A stretch of DNA of 21,589 nt, taken from positions 1-21,589 of the IMG/VR virus record IMGVR_UViG_3300042876_000440; one strand, given 5' to 3'. Positions 13,613-20,920 of this stretch are shown here, piece by piece. Under the pieces are notes generated by a model. The model did not search any database. It was not told the DNA's origin and worked only from the letters and a program-made list of their open reading frames with translations. Position numbers and translations under genes: made by a program. This DNA is from a virus. The stretch's first letter is position 1. Each line of letters starts with the position of its first letter.

Positions 13613-14643
13613 GTCGCATCTGGACATTCCAACAGATTGAACCACAAAATGCCCGGGGTAAGCTGAAGGAATTCATGTGGGACGACCTGGCCTGGGTCGC
13701 AGAAGAGAAGCTCGACGGTGATCGTCGAATCGCGCAGTTCTGCGGGGATGTGGTTCGATTCACTGGCCGTAAGAAAAGCGTGAAGGACGGGCTATTCGTG
13801 GAGAAGACGCACAATATTCCACATCTGTCTGCGTGGGGAACTGATCTTGATATGACAAAGAGGCCAGTTCACATTCCACCCACCGAGCTCGAGGGAACAG
13901 TTCTCGACGGGGAGATGGTTATCCCGGAAGGGTTCATCACTGGAGCTGGTGGTAGGAGCAAACACGTCACCTCCATCATGGGTAGTCTTCCTGCGGAGGC
14001 AGTTAGAAAACAGGTTGAACGCGGATGGTTGCGCTACGCCGTCTTCGACTGCCTGTTCTACAAGGGTGAGGACATCCGGTTCCAGACGTACGAGTACAGG
14101 AAGGTCTGCGCTGAGAATGCGTTGATGCAGTGGAAGAATTCCTACGCCTATCTCGTAGAGGGTGTGAGGAGCAACAAGCGGGCGTATCTTGAGGAGATTT
14201 ACGAGAAGGGTGGAGAGGGGATCGTCCTCAAGGCAATGAACCAGAAGTATGGCGAGAACTTCGGGGGTCACCTGAAGTGGGTAAAGGTGAAGTTCAAGGC
14301 CAACGCCGATGTCTTCATCGTCGGATACAAGCCCGCCAAGGAGATGTCGAAGAAGGTCACCGGGGAGATCTCGATCACGAAGTACGCAGAGGAGGGTCTC
14401 ATCGGAGCTATCATCTTCGGGCAGTATCGGGACGGTGCAATCTGGGAGTGTGGTAACACCTCGGGCATGGACGAGGAGACCAGAAGATACATCACCAGAA
14501 ATCAAGATGCCCTGTTGGGAGCAGTGTTCGAGATCGAGCACTGTGGGAGAGAACCCACTGGAAAGTTCCGTCACCCCCAGTTCAAGGGGTGGCGCGAGGA
14601 CAAGGACAAGAGCCAGTGTGTCTACAACCCGGAGGAACAATGA
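13609..14643 (+). CDS. ATP-dependent DNA ligase
   Basis: 344 residues, a normal size for a minimal phage ligase. Nucleotidyltransferase motifs are in order: motif I EEKLDGDRR with the adenylated lysine at K34, motif III VLDGEMV (~98-104), IIIa RYAVFDCLF (~142-150), motif IV EGIVLK (~203-208), motif V WVKVKF (~224-229). The C-terminal ~110 residues are a likely OB-fold. It seals nicks in replicating phage DNA in the cytoplasm using ATP. ATG overlaps the preceding TGA, and the next gene is also overlapped, so this is a coupled operon. Codon usage is less GC-rich than in several neighbours. Confidence 0.92.
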   Translation: MSRIWTFQQIEPQNARGKLKEFMWDDLAWVAEEKLDGDRRIAQFCGDVVRFTGRKKSVKDGLFVEKTHNIPHLSAWGTDLDMTKRPVHIPPTELEGTVLDGEMVIPEGFITGAGGRSKHVTSIMGSLPAEAVRKQVERGWLRYAVFDCLFYKGEDIRFQTYEYRKVCAENALMQWKNSYAYLVEGVRSNKRAYLEEIYEKGGEGIVLKAMNQKYGENFGGHLKWVKVKFKANADVFIVGYKPAKEMSKKVTGEISITKYAEEGLIGAIIFGQYRDGAIWECGNTSGMDEETRRYITRNQDALLGAVFEIEHCGREPTGKFRHPQFKGWREDKDKSQCVYNPEEQ

Positions 14644-14984
14644 TGAACAACAAGCCCTACTTCTACATCCTGAAGGAAGCAATCGACGACCATAATCAAC
14701 GTGAGTGGGTAAAAGCCGAGACTAACAAGACGAAGCCGAGGCTCCTTCCCAAACTGGTTGGAGTGGACGAGGTGCTGGAGGAGCCAGTCAACAATCAGAT
14801 CATTCACCTCAAGGTGAAGGCGGTCTACCGGCCGTACTACAGCAAGCGCGACCCAGGTTCCAGAAAGGCGTTGCATCGCTTCGAGCTCGGCCGGGCGAGG
14901 GCCGGGCTCGTTATCATCGACATCTTCTCTACCGGGAAGTACAGCATCAACTTCCCGGACCTCCGACTGGAGGTGAAGTCATGA
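14643..14984 (+). CDS. Unknown 113-residue protein
   Basis: Two adjacent ATGs (14640, 14643) follow GGAGG at 14631; the second has seven-base spacing, the first gives an ATGA overlap with ligase. The product is basic and probably beta-rich (NQIIHLKVKAVYRPYYSKRD, then ARAGLVIIDIFSTGKYSINF). No family recognised. Its last bases overlap the next ATG. Confidence 0.75.
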   Translation: MNNKPYFYILKEAIDDHNQREWVKAETNKTKPRLLPKLVGVDEVLEEPVNNQIIHLKVKAVYRPYYSKRDPGSRKALHRFELGRARAGLVIIDIFSTGKYSINFPDLRLEVKS

Positions 14985-15640
14985 ATACAGGACAGCAGGA
15001 ACCAAGATGCGACAAATGTGGTGAGTATGTTATGGATGGACGAGCGTGGACCATTCACCACAAGAAATGTCCATGTCCGTTCGCCACGACCACGGAAAAG
15101 CTGTCACCGTGGATGGATCCGAATCACGCTTTCGGCCCGCCCGCCTCCCCTTCCCCCTCTCCGCACGGAGACGCGCCCGAGGGCGTGGGCGGCGACGTGG
15201 ATTCGCGGGTCGTCCTCGTTCCGCCGCCCGCCCCGACCACGGAGAGAGCCGCCGCGACCCCGGGGACGTTCGCGGCGCTCGGGATGACGTTTCGCGTGGA
15301 CGAGTTCCAGCCCGAGGGCGTCGTGACGTTTCGCGACGCAGACGGGAACGAAGTGGGGCGCATCGTGAGCGTCTCGTCCTCGCCCGCCGCGACCCCGGCC
15401 AGTCTCGTGAACGACCCCGTGGTCTGCGCGCTGCGGACCGCCATCCTTGGCCCGACGCCCGCCGCGACCCCGGACCCCACGGAGGCCGGCCCGTCGTGGG
15501 GGGAGATCGCGGAGAAGGCCGACGGGTACGCGACGCACATGGCGACCGCGGACGGGCTCCGCAGCGCCATGCGGATCCTGGCCGAGAACATCCGGTGCGC
15601 TCTCCGGCGCGCGAGGAGCGGCGGAAAGGACGGACGCTGA
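14981..15640 (+). CDS. Zinc-finger-tipped, proline/alanine-rich protein
   Basis: 219 residues, starting at an ATGA overlap. The N-terminal ~35 residues carry CDKCGEY...HHKKCPC (C10, C13, H26/H27, C30, C32), a likely small zinc finger. From about residue 48 the DNA becomes far more GC-rich and the protein turns into a Pro/Ala/Ser linker. Three exact copies of GCCGCGACCCCGG (15251, 15386, 15461) encode ATP-containing repeats. A folded helical end follows (SWGEIAEKADGYATHMATAD). The composition break suggests a mosaic gene with a recombined 3' portion. Function unknown. Confidence 0.7.
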   Translation: MNTGQQEPRCDKCGEYVMDGRAWTIHHKKCPCPFATTTEKLSPWMDPNHAFGPPASPSPSPHGDAPEGVGGDVDSRVVLVPPPAPTTERAAATPGTFAALGMTFRVDEFQPEGVVTFRDADGNEVGRIVSVSSSPAATPASLVNDPVVCALRTAILGPTPAATPDPTEAGPSWGEIAEKADGYATHMATADGLRSAMRILAENIRCALRRARSGGKDGR

Positions 15641-16041
15641 TGCGCGCGTGGATCGTGGCATCAAAGTCAAGGAGCCCGCGCAAGGCGATGGACGGGGTGG
15701 AAATCTGGTTCACCCGTCGCGAGGCCTATCGATCGCAGGACGAGGTGTTCGACGAGGACGGGTGGGAGATCCGCGAGATCGAGAGGCCGCTGGAATCGGG
15801 CAGTGCTGACGTGAACACCTCCCGCGAGGCCCTCCTCGCCGCTCTCCGGGAGCTACGGGCAGAGGCCGAGAGGCTGCGGGAGGCGTTGCGGAGCGCGCAA
15901 CATTACGTCCGCTTCGGCAACGGCCAGCAGCAGAATCTCGCGGCCGGACGTGGCGTCGCTCTGGCCATTATCGACCGCGCCCTCGCGTCGTCTTCGGAGG
16001 AGCCAGGGACGAAGTCTAACACGCAGGAGGGGCATGAATAG
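15640..16041 (+). CDS. Unknown 133-residue protein with coiled coil
   Basis: ATG at 15640 overlaps the preceding TGA (TGATG). The N-terminus MRAWIVASKSRSPRKAMDGV is followed by a domain with FTRREAYRSQDEVFDEDGWE, then a leucine/arginine/glutamate coiled coil (EALLAALRELRAEAERLREA). The long upstream extension in this frame lies within the previous gene and is rejected. GC-rich like the 3' part of the previous gene. No function recognised. Confidence 0.7.
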   Translation: MRAWIVASKSRSPRKAMDGVEIWFTRREAYRSQDEVFDEDGWEIREIERPLESGSADVNTSREALLAALRELRAEAERLREALRSAQHYVRFGNGQQQNLAAGRGVALAIIDRALASSSEEPGTKSNTQEGHE

Positions 16042-16051
16042 ACGTTTTACC

Positions 16052-16080
16052 TTTACTTCTCCGTAGAGCCGAGGTATAGT
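16052..16080 (+). promoter_or_regulatory. Sigma70-like promoter for the 16135 gene
   Basis: TTTACT (16052-16057) and TATAGT (16075-16080) are separated by 17 bases, matching the bacterial consensus at 4/6 and 5/6. It lies just after the stop of the preceding operon and upstream of a separately terminated gene. Confidence 0.55.
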
Positions 16081-16094
16081 TCTGTCATACACTA

Positions 16095-16112
16095 GAGGAG
16101 GCCGACCTCCTC
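16095..16112 (+). promoter_or_regulatory. Leader hairpin before 16135 gene
   Basis: GAGGAGG and CCTCCTC pair perfectly around CCGA just downstream of the candidate promoter. The 5' arm is SD-like but paired; the actual SD is probably AAAGG at 16122-16126. It might protect the 5' end of a short, abundant mRNA. Confidence 0.5.
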
Positions 16113-16134
16113 CCTCACACGAAAGGTAGATCCA

Positions 16135-16563
16135 ATGGCTGAGACGCCTGCCGTTCCGAAGCCCGTTTCCGTCGCTACTCCCACGAAGCCGGTCTCCGTC
16201 GCCACCCCTGCCCCCGGCAAGCTCGAGGGTGCCGTCGCCGCGACGGCCGCTGCTCCGGCGAAGCCCGCCGAGGCCAGCGCCGAGAAGAAGGAGCGCAAGG
16301 GCCGCACCTCCGAGCTCTCGAGCAAGAAGATCTTCCTCGTCGAGGCGAAGATCCGCGAGAAGATGCCGGAGGGCCGCGCGGAGCTCAACCCGAAGCGCGA
16401 GGGGACGAAGGGCTACCGTGCCTTCGGCCTCTACAAGAACGGTCAGACGGTCGCCGAGTTCGTGAAGCTCGCGAGCGAGACGAAGGTCGAGGGCGAGTCG
16501 GTCGGCGGCATGGCCGACATCCGCTGGGACAAGGAGCACGGCTTCATCGAGCTGAAGGACTAA
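16135..16563 (+). CDS. Paralogue of the 7356 cassette protein
   Basis: 142 residues. A long disordered Ala/Pro/Val/Thr N-terminus contains PVSVATP twice (~10-25), then a basic ERKGRTSELSSKK segment, and a C-terminal domain LYKNGQTVAEFVKLA ... IRWDKEHGFIEL (~99-140) that aligns with the 7356 gene product. A lysine-rich tail plus a small conserved domain could mean a nucleic-acid-binding protein; this is not shown. The gene is flanked by a promoter-like sequence and a terminator, so it is a stand-alone transcription unit. It is GC-rich with strong AAG/CTC codon bias, suggesting high expression. Confidence 0.85.
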   Translation: MAETPAVPKPVSVATPTKPVSVATPAPGKLEGAVAATAAAPAKPAEASAEKKERKGRTSELSSKKIFLVEAKIREKMPEGRAELNPKREGTKGYRAFGLYKNGQTVAEFVKLASETKVEGESVGGMADIRWDKEHGFIELKD

Positions 16564-16622
16564 GCCACAGCAGCGGCGGGGCGGATGAAATAAGCCGACG
16601 ACCCCACGCCAAGCCAAGGGCT

Positions 16623-16652
16623 GAAAGGACCGCTTCGGCGGTCCTTTCTTTT
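16623..16652 (+). terminator. Rho-independent terminator
   Basis: An 11-bp stem (16623-16633 with 16638-16648) with a TTCG loop is followed by TTTT. It ends the 16135 unit. Confidence 0.92.
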
Positions 16653-16667
16653 AGAAAGGAGGGTGCC

Positions 16668-16685
16668 ATGACTACAAACACGTAG
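16668..16685 (+). CDS. Five-codon leader mini-ORF (MTTNT)
   Basis: ATG at 16668 has a near-perfect SD (AAAGGAGGG, four bases) yet stops after five codons. The stop is followed by a second SD (AAAGGAG) for the 16699 gene. It could couple or regulate translation of that gene, or be a duplication of the ribosome binding site. Confidence 0.4.
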   Translation: MTTNT

Positions 16686-16698
16686 AAAGGAGTTAGTC

Positions 16699-16845
16699 AT
16701 GGGACTCGGAGAGCGTCGCACGAAGGACCAGGAGATGGCGAAGCGGATGAAGGACGAGAAGCGCCAGTCCGCCCGTTGTCCGATCTGCAACAAGATCATC
16801 TCCCTTAATCAGCTGCCGGTGCACATCGCATACCACCCGGCGTAG
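16699..16845 (+). CDS. 48-residue C2H2 zinc-finger protein
   Basis: A very basic helical N-terminus (MGLGERRTKDQEMAKRMKDE) is followed by CPICNKIISLNQLPVHIAYH, a C-x2-C-x11-H-x3-H zinc finger close to the classical spacing. ATG has AAAGGAG six bases upstream. It probably binds nucleic acid. It lies between two terminators, after the one at 16623-16652 and before the one at 16852-16888, so it is a short unit of its own or depends on read-through. No promoter stands out. Confidence 0.8.
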   Translation: MGLGERRTKDQEMAKRMKDEKRQSARCPICNKIISLNQLPVHIAYHPA

Positions 16846-16851
16846 GCAGTT

Positions 16852-16888
16852 AAGAGCCTGGGTCTTCGGACCCAGGCTCTTTTTCTTT
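16852..16888 (+). terminator. Strong rho-independent terminator
   Basis: A 13-bp stem (16852-16864 with 16869-16881), TTCG loop and TTTCTTT after it. It ends the zinc-finger unit and isolates the downstream replication operon. Confidence 0.95.
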
Positions 16889-16895
16889 ATAATCT

Positions 16896-16931
16896 AAGAG
16901 CTTTTCTTTTTAGCTCTTCGCGCGGTATAAT
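16896..16931 (+). promoter_or_regulatory. Hairpin and TATAAT promoter of the replication operon
   Basis: AAGAGCT/AGCTCTT (16896-16902 with 16912-16918, loop TTTCTTTTT) is a possible operator or second terminator. It is followed by a perfect TATAAT at 16926-16931. No good -35 hexamer is present at 17 bases, so the promoter would need an activator or another sigma/phage factor. Confidence 0.45.
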
Positions 16932-16968
16932 GAAGGCCTCACTAGGGTTACTCCAGGAGGCCGCTACC

Positions 16969-17211
16969 GTGCTCGTAGTCATGCAACTCAAGATGACGCC
17001 TGAAATGTCGGATAAGATCCGACAGAAATTGGCTCATCTACAAACCCTAACAACCGACCCAGACCTTCAGCGTAAGCTGAACTTGAATAACCTCGTCCGA
17101 TTCTACATCGATGAGGGTATGCATGTTGAGCCCCCGCTTAGGGACGAAGAGATTCTAGCCGAGATTAGTAACACCGGGATGGCCCGCGGACGTCCAACCC
17201 AGGACAGCTAA
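16969..17211 (+). CDS. RHH-like small DNA-binding protein
   Basis: GTG at 16969 has AGGAGG eight bases upstream and gives 80 residues. The longer reading from ATG 16930 overlaps the TATAAT box and would precede the likely transcription start, so it is rejected. The N-terminus VVMQLKMTPEMSDKIRQKL fits the strand and first helix of a ribbon-helix-helix fold, with the second helix LNNLVRFYIDEGM after an inserted linker. The last third is acidic and unstructured. Likely a regulator of the operon it heads; inferred from pattern. Confidence 0.6.
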   Translation: MLVVMQLKMTPEMSDKIRQKLAHLQTLTTDPDLQRKLNLNNLVRFYIDEGMHVEPPLRDEEILAEISNTGMARGRPTQDS

Positions 17212-17212
17212 C

Positions 17213-19225
17213 ATGCCGGATCTAATGGAGCTGGCGCGCGCCAAATGGCGTAGCTCGGGGTTGTCTGACGAACAGGCGGAAAAGCTCCAGTTTCAGGCTC
17301 TCGATAGGGAGGACGTTCGTCTTCTCGGCGGTAACTTTCAGTGCGCTCACGGTCTGAAGATTCCATACTTCGACGCTGAAGGAAATCTTTCAACCTTCTA
17401 TCGCCTCCGCTACCTTGAGCCTCTTCCTGGCTTCGCGGCACAGGCGACTAAGCCACAACGATATGTCCAGCCATCAGGAACACTCAACGAAGTGTATATG
17501 CCCCCGCTGCTCGAACATTCTTGGGCATCAGTACAAAGAGATCCAAAAGTTCCTGTCTATATTACCGAGGGGGAGCTCAAAGCAGCTGCCGGTTGTTCTG
17601 CCGGATTGGCAACTTTGGGACTTGGCGGCGTTGATGTATGGCGTTCGGCAAAGAAAGGGCTCGAAGTTCTTCCTCAGCTCGGCGCGTTTGAGTGGAAAAA
17701 CCGAACTGTTACAATCATATACGACAGCGATGCTGCAACAAACGAGAACGTCGTCAGAGCCCAGCGGCAGCTCGCCCAAGAGCTCACGGTCCTCGGCGCT
17801 ATTCCGCAAATCGCTTCTTTGCCAGCAACTGCAGAAGGTAAGAAGCAAGGACTTGATGATTTCCTCGTCGCCAATGGGAAGGAAGCTCTCCTCGAAGTTC
17901 TCGGGAAAGCACCCTCGTTCCCCGAGGCCGACGCTCTATGGGAACTTAACGAGGAGGTAGCCTACATCCGAGACCCAGGTCTTGTTGTAGTTCGATCCTC
18001 CAACCAGAAGCTTGCGCCCTCTGCCTTTGTCAATCACTCCTTCGCCAACCGGCACTACATGGAGATGATTCAGACGAAGAAGGGTACCCGCCAAGAGCGA
18101 AAGCCATTGGCGAAGCGATGGATGGAGTGGGAACATCGATTCGAACTCTCGAGAATCACGTACGAGCCTGGTAGGGAGAAGATGGTCGGTGGGAGGTGGA
18201 ACCAGTGGGCAGGATGGGGCACCTACCCGGAGGAAGGTGATATTCAGCCGTGGGTAGATCTTCTCGACTTCCTGTTTAAGAAGCAGAAGGATGCGCGAGA
18301 ATGGTTCGAGAAGTGGCTTGCCTATCCTATTCAGCACCCCGGTACGAAGATGTACACGGCAGCAGTGCTGTGGGGTGTTGAGCATGGTACTGGTAAGACG
18401 TTGATTGCGTATATCATGCGGCGAATCTACGGCGATAACTTCGTCGAGATTAAGAACAAGCACCTGAAGGGTGGGTTCAACGAGTGGTCTGAGAACAAGC
18501 AGTTCGTCTACGGTGACGAGATCACTGGAAATGACGGGAAGCGTACGGATGCAGATCTCATCAAGGGGCTCATCACCCAGGAGATCATGCGAGTCAATGC
18601 TAAGTACGTTCCTTCCTATGAAATCCCGGATTGTGTGAATTACTACCTCAGTTCCAACCATCCTGATACTGTGTTCCTAGAGGATACGGACAGGAGGTTC
18701 TTCGTTCATGAAGTTATCGGAAAGCCGCATAAAGATTTTGAATTCTACAAGAGGATTGATTCTTGGCTTAGAGGATCTGGTCCTCGTCACCTGTTTAAGT
18801 ATCTGCTTGATCTTGATCTGGCTGGGTTTGACCCTCACGCGCCTGCTCTCAACACGACGTCGAAGCAGGCGATGATTCGGGACAACAAGTCCGATATTGG
18901 TGTATGGGTTATGCGTCTTCGGGAAGACCCAGACAGCGCACTCAACCATTTCAACGAGAAGGTTCGGCGTGAGTGTGACCTGTTCACCCCGACCATGCTC
19001 TTGGAGGCGTACGACTCGAACAAAGATACGAAGGTGACAGTCAACGGACTGTCTCGAGAACTGAAGAGGTCTAGCTTCCGACAAGTCAACGATGGAAACC
19101 CGGTGCGTACGGCAATGGGTCTTCAGCGACTGTACGCAATTCGTAATTGCGACAAATGGGATAGGGCTGAGCCAAGAGAGTGTGCCGAGCATTTTGACAA
19201 GTTCTGGACTGGAGGGAAGTTCTAA
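17213..19225 (+). CDS. TOPRIM primase - SF3 helicase fusion
   Basis: 670 residues. The N-terminal half carries a TOPRIM-like primase: YITEGELKAAAG (E119, E121) and TIIYDSDAA (D171, D173), plus GLDDFL (~213-218), the pattern of DUF3854-type domains. The C-terminal half is a superfamily 3 helicase: Walker A GVEHGTGKT (~388-396), Walker B FVYGDE (~431-436), motif C SSNHPD (~480-485) and DTDRRFF (~491-497) with likely arginine finger. It unwinds DNA and makes primers at the phage fork. It starts one base after the RHH-like gene; the stop overlaps the next ATG (TAATG). No DNA polymerase is in the window. Confidence 0.9.
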   Translation: MPDLMELARAKWRSSGLSDEQAEKLQFQALDREDVRLLGGNFQCAHGLKIPYFDAEGNLSTFYRLRYLEPLPGFAAQATKPQRYVQPSGTLNEVYMPPLLEHSWASVQRDPKVPVYITEGELKAAAGCSAGLATLGLGGVDVWRSAKKGLEVLPQLGAFEWKNRTVTIIYDSDAATNENVVRAQRQLAQELTVLGAIPQIASLPATAEGKKQGLDDFLVANGKEALLEVLGKAPSFPEADALWELNEEVAYIRDPGLVVVRSSNQKLAPSAFVNHSFANRHYMEMIQTKKGTRQERKPLAKRWMEWEHRFELSRITYEPGREKMVGGRWNQWAGWGTYPEEGDIQPWVDLLDFLFKKQKDAREWFEKWLAYPIQHPGTKMYTAAVLWGVEHGTGKTLIAYIMRRIYGDNFVEIKNKHLKGGFNEWSENKQFVYGDEITGNDGKRTDADLIKGLITQEIMRVNAKYVPSYEIPDCVNYYLSSNHPDTVFLEDTDRRFFVHEVIGKPHKDFEFYKRIDSWLRGSGPRHLFKYLLDLDLAGFDPHAPALNTTSKQAMIRDNKSDIGVWVMRLREDPDSALNHFNEKVRRECDLFTPTMLLEAYDSNKDTKVTVNGLSRELKRSSFRQVNDGNPVRTAMGLQRLYAIRNCDKWDRAEPRECAEHFDKFWTGGKF

Positions 19226-19458
19226 TGGACATCAATGCGATTCTCGACATGAACCGTAACGCGCAGGCCCTGGCTCGTGAGCTGCAGGATTCCCTGCCTA
19301 TCGGTCTGCGCTGTGCCGTACTACTCTTCACCGAGGGTGCCGGGCCGGTTGCGTTCGCACATACTGCGGGGAAGGGCCCGAAGATGCTTTCGGTTCTGGA
19401 GCAGACGGCGCGGAATCTCAAGGAGAAGGACAAGGATTCCGGACTGGTGGTGATGTAA
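19225..19458 (+). CDS. Small unknown protein after primase-helicase
   Basis: 77 residues, ATG overlapping the primase-helicase stop and its own stop overlapping the next ATG. A helical N-terminus (AILDMNRNAQALARELQDSL) leads to strands (CAVLLFTEGAGPVAFAHTA) and a lysine-rich helix. No family recognised; tight coupling suggests a replication accessory protein. Confidence 0.75.
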   Translation: MDINAILDMNRNAQALARELQDSLPIGLRCAVLLFTEGAGPVAFAHTAGKGPKMLSVLEQTARNLKEKDKDSGLVVM

Positions 19459-19937
19459 TGGCTGACACGACGCCGTTCCAGAGAGCTCGGGCTAGGTTCA
19501 ACGTCTACGCGGGGATGGATAAGCCGGTCCTCCCAACCAATGAAATGTCGGCAGCCCAGGTTCTTCTAGCGAGGTGGGTCAACGAGAAGGTGAAGCACAG
19601 TCTCCCGAACTCTGTCGAGAATGTGCTCGGTATCACGGAGGAAATGGGAGAACTAGAGGAAGTCAGGGAGGAGATGCTGTACCGTAAGGCTCTTCAAGGT
19701 GTCGGGAAGCTCGCACACTACGAGCTGAACGTCAGCCAGAAGCGCCGGTACTCGAAGCTCAGCGAGGAGGAGCTCCGCGCTCTCGAGGCGGACTGTGTCG
19801 CAGACATCGGAATCTTTCTGATGAACTTCTGTACTTCCCGTCGCCTGGACTTCGGAGCCTTGCTACTTGGTACCGCGGAGCAGGTGACTCGGAGGGATTG
19901 GCTCGCTTTCCCCGAGGATGCTCATGCCAGAAAGTGA
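19458..19937 (+). CDS. MazG-like nucleotide pyrophosphohydrolase
   Basis: 159 residues, all-alpha. VLGITEEMGELEEVREEM contains the E-E-x-x-E metal motif (E61, E62, E65) and ADCVADIGIFLMNFC supplies D112 and D116, the pattern of MazG-type NTP pyrophosphohydrolases (typically EExxE...ExxD; here the second motif is DxxxD, as in several phage MazG-like proteins). It would hydrolyse (d)NTPs to (d)NMP and PPi. Next to base-modification genes, trimming a normal nucleotide pool is a plausible role; which nucleotide is not shown. ATG overlaps the previous TAA. Confidence 0.7.
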   Translation: MADTTPFQRARARFNVYAGMDKPVLPTNEMSAAQVLLARWVNEKVKHSLPNSVENVLGITEEMGELEEVREEMLYRKALQGVGKLAHYELNVSQKRRYSKLSEEELRALEADCVADIGIFLMNFCTSRRLDFGALLLGTAEQVTRRDWLAFPEDAHARK

Positions 19938-20070
19938 TTGTTGTGGTCACTGTGGTGATGGCGAAAACTGTGACTATGGATGTATCGCCTTCGACGATGG
20001 TGAGTGTGGCGGCTGCCCGGGCGGCGCTGATTGTACGGAGGTGAAGGATGAGCCAGACGAGCAACCTTGA
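19924..20070 (+). CDS. 48-residue eight-cysteine protein
   Basis: A complete ORF overlaps the MazG-like gene by 14 bases and the next gene by 23, and exactly bridges what would be an unusually long gap. It carries cysteines at 6, 7, 10, 16, 20, 28, 31 and 37 and a histidine at 9, and is otherwise Gly/Asp-rich and acidic. GAGG lies six bases before ATG. It could be a double zinc site, an iron-sulfur carrier or a disulfide peptide. No signal peptide is present, which favours metal binding in the cytoplasm. It was identified from the gap and the codon pattern, not homology. Confidence 0.6.
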   Translation: MPESDCCGHCGDGENCDYGCIAFDDGECGGCPGGADCTEVKDEPDEQP

Positions 20071-20920
20071 TGGCTTCCTAGCCTACATCCGAGAGCGCGA
20101 GCGTATCCGGCTCCTCCGCCTGGCCGGGGCTCCGTATCCGTGGACAACTGACCCAATTCTTGGGCAGTACAAGTTCACAAATGTGCGTAGATTCCACGAC
20201 CGTACGACACAGCGGTTCTGGGCACAGTATCAACTTCACGCACGTGCTCATCAATCCGTCGCGTTATACAATTGTGGCGTGTACCGGTATCATGGTACTA
20301 TCTCCTTCATGGAGCAGTTCGGCTGGCAAGAACAGCACGACACTGAGTACATGATTGACCTCGCCCGTAAGATGCTAGCTGAAGGTAAGCAAGTGTACAC
20401 CGGAGCGTACATCGTTACGAATGGTGGTCGGGTTGGGTTCAAGGAATCAGTGGTCGCTGAATTCCTCAAGGCCCTGGCTGAAGATGCTGAATATATCTGC
20501 CACGCAATGGAAAGAGAGGAAAGCTGGAAGACCGGATTTGAGCATCTAATCCTACTTCCTGGATTCGGCGGCCAGGGATTTATGGCGAAGGAAGTTCTCC
20601 AGGACTATCTGCTTTGGAGGCGCGCGGCCGGGCGGCGCCCGCTCTCAGATGAGACTTCCTGGACGCCTGTAGGGCCTGGCGCAAGGCGTGGGCTTAACCG
20701 GCTCGCCGGTAGGCCCCTGAGGTATCAGCAAAAGCTGAGCTTGTTTATCGGTGAAATTCGCGACATCTGGCAAAAGGTGGACCGAGCATTCGACCAGATG
20801 TACGGAGAGCACCTTACGATGCATGACCTGCAGTTCTGTCTGTGCGAGTTCGACAAGTATGAGCGAGTCCGGCTAGGGGAAGGCCGTCCTCGTTCCCGCT
20901 ACGTCCCCACGAGGCAGTGA
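20048..20920 (+). CDS. 5-hmU DNA kinase / aGPT-pyrophosphorylase-like thymine hypermodification enzyme
   Basis: 290 residues. The N-terminus reads FLAYIRERERIRLLRLAGAP, then PWTTDPIL (31-38) and YKFTNVRRFHDRTT (41-54). The order 'RERxxIxxxR, PWTxDPIL, [FY]xFTNVxRxxDRxT' is what I associate with the helical 5-hmdU DNA kinase / alpha-glutamyl-putrescinyl thymine pyrophosphorylase families. In those pathways 5-hydroxymethyluracil in phage DNA is activated by (pyro)phosphorylation and then displaced by an amine or amino acid. A later GGQGFMAKEVLQDYL and a basic end suggest a full-length protein. SD GGAGG precedes ATG. No P-loop is seen, consistent with the all-helical clades. The assignment needs a profile search. 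Confidence 0.65.
   Translation: MSQTSNLDGFLAYIRERERIRLLRLAGAPYPWTTDPILGQYKFTNVRRFHDRTTQRFWAQYQLHARAHQSVALYNCGVYRYHGTISFMEQFGWQEQHDTEYMIDLARKMLAEGKQVYTGAYIVTNGGRVGFKESVVAEFLKALAEDAEYICHAMEREESWKTGFEHLILLPGFGGQGFMAKEVLQDYLLWRRAAGRRPLSDETSWTPVGPGARRGLNRLAGRPLRYQQKLSLFIGEIRDIWQKVDRAFDQMYGEHLTMHDLQFCLCEFDKYERVRLGEGRPRSRYVPTRQ

Noticed and set aside
15046-15639. Long N-terminal extension of the 15640 gene
   Set aside because: It lies entirely opposite-frame within the 14981-15640 gene, is arginine-rich as GC-rich shadow frames are, and the TGATG overlap gives a natural start at 15640.
15030-15713. Large minus-strand frames opposite 14981-16041
   Set aside because: Arg/Pro/Ser-rich translations typical of antisense to GC-rich genes; no SD and opposite to a coherent operon.
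16930-16968. ATG at 16930 as start of the RHH-like gene
   Set aside because: The ATG is part of the TATAAT box and lies upstream of the expected transcript start; GTG 16969 has AGGAGG.
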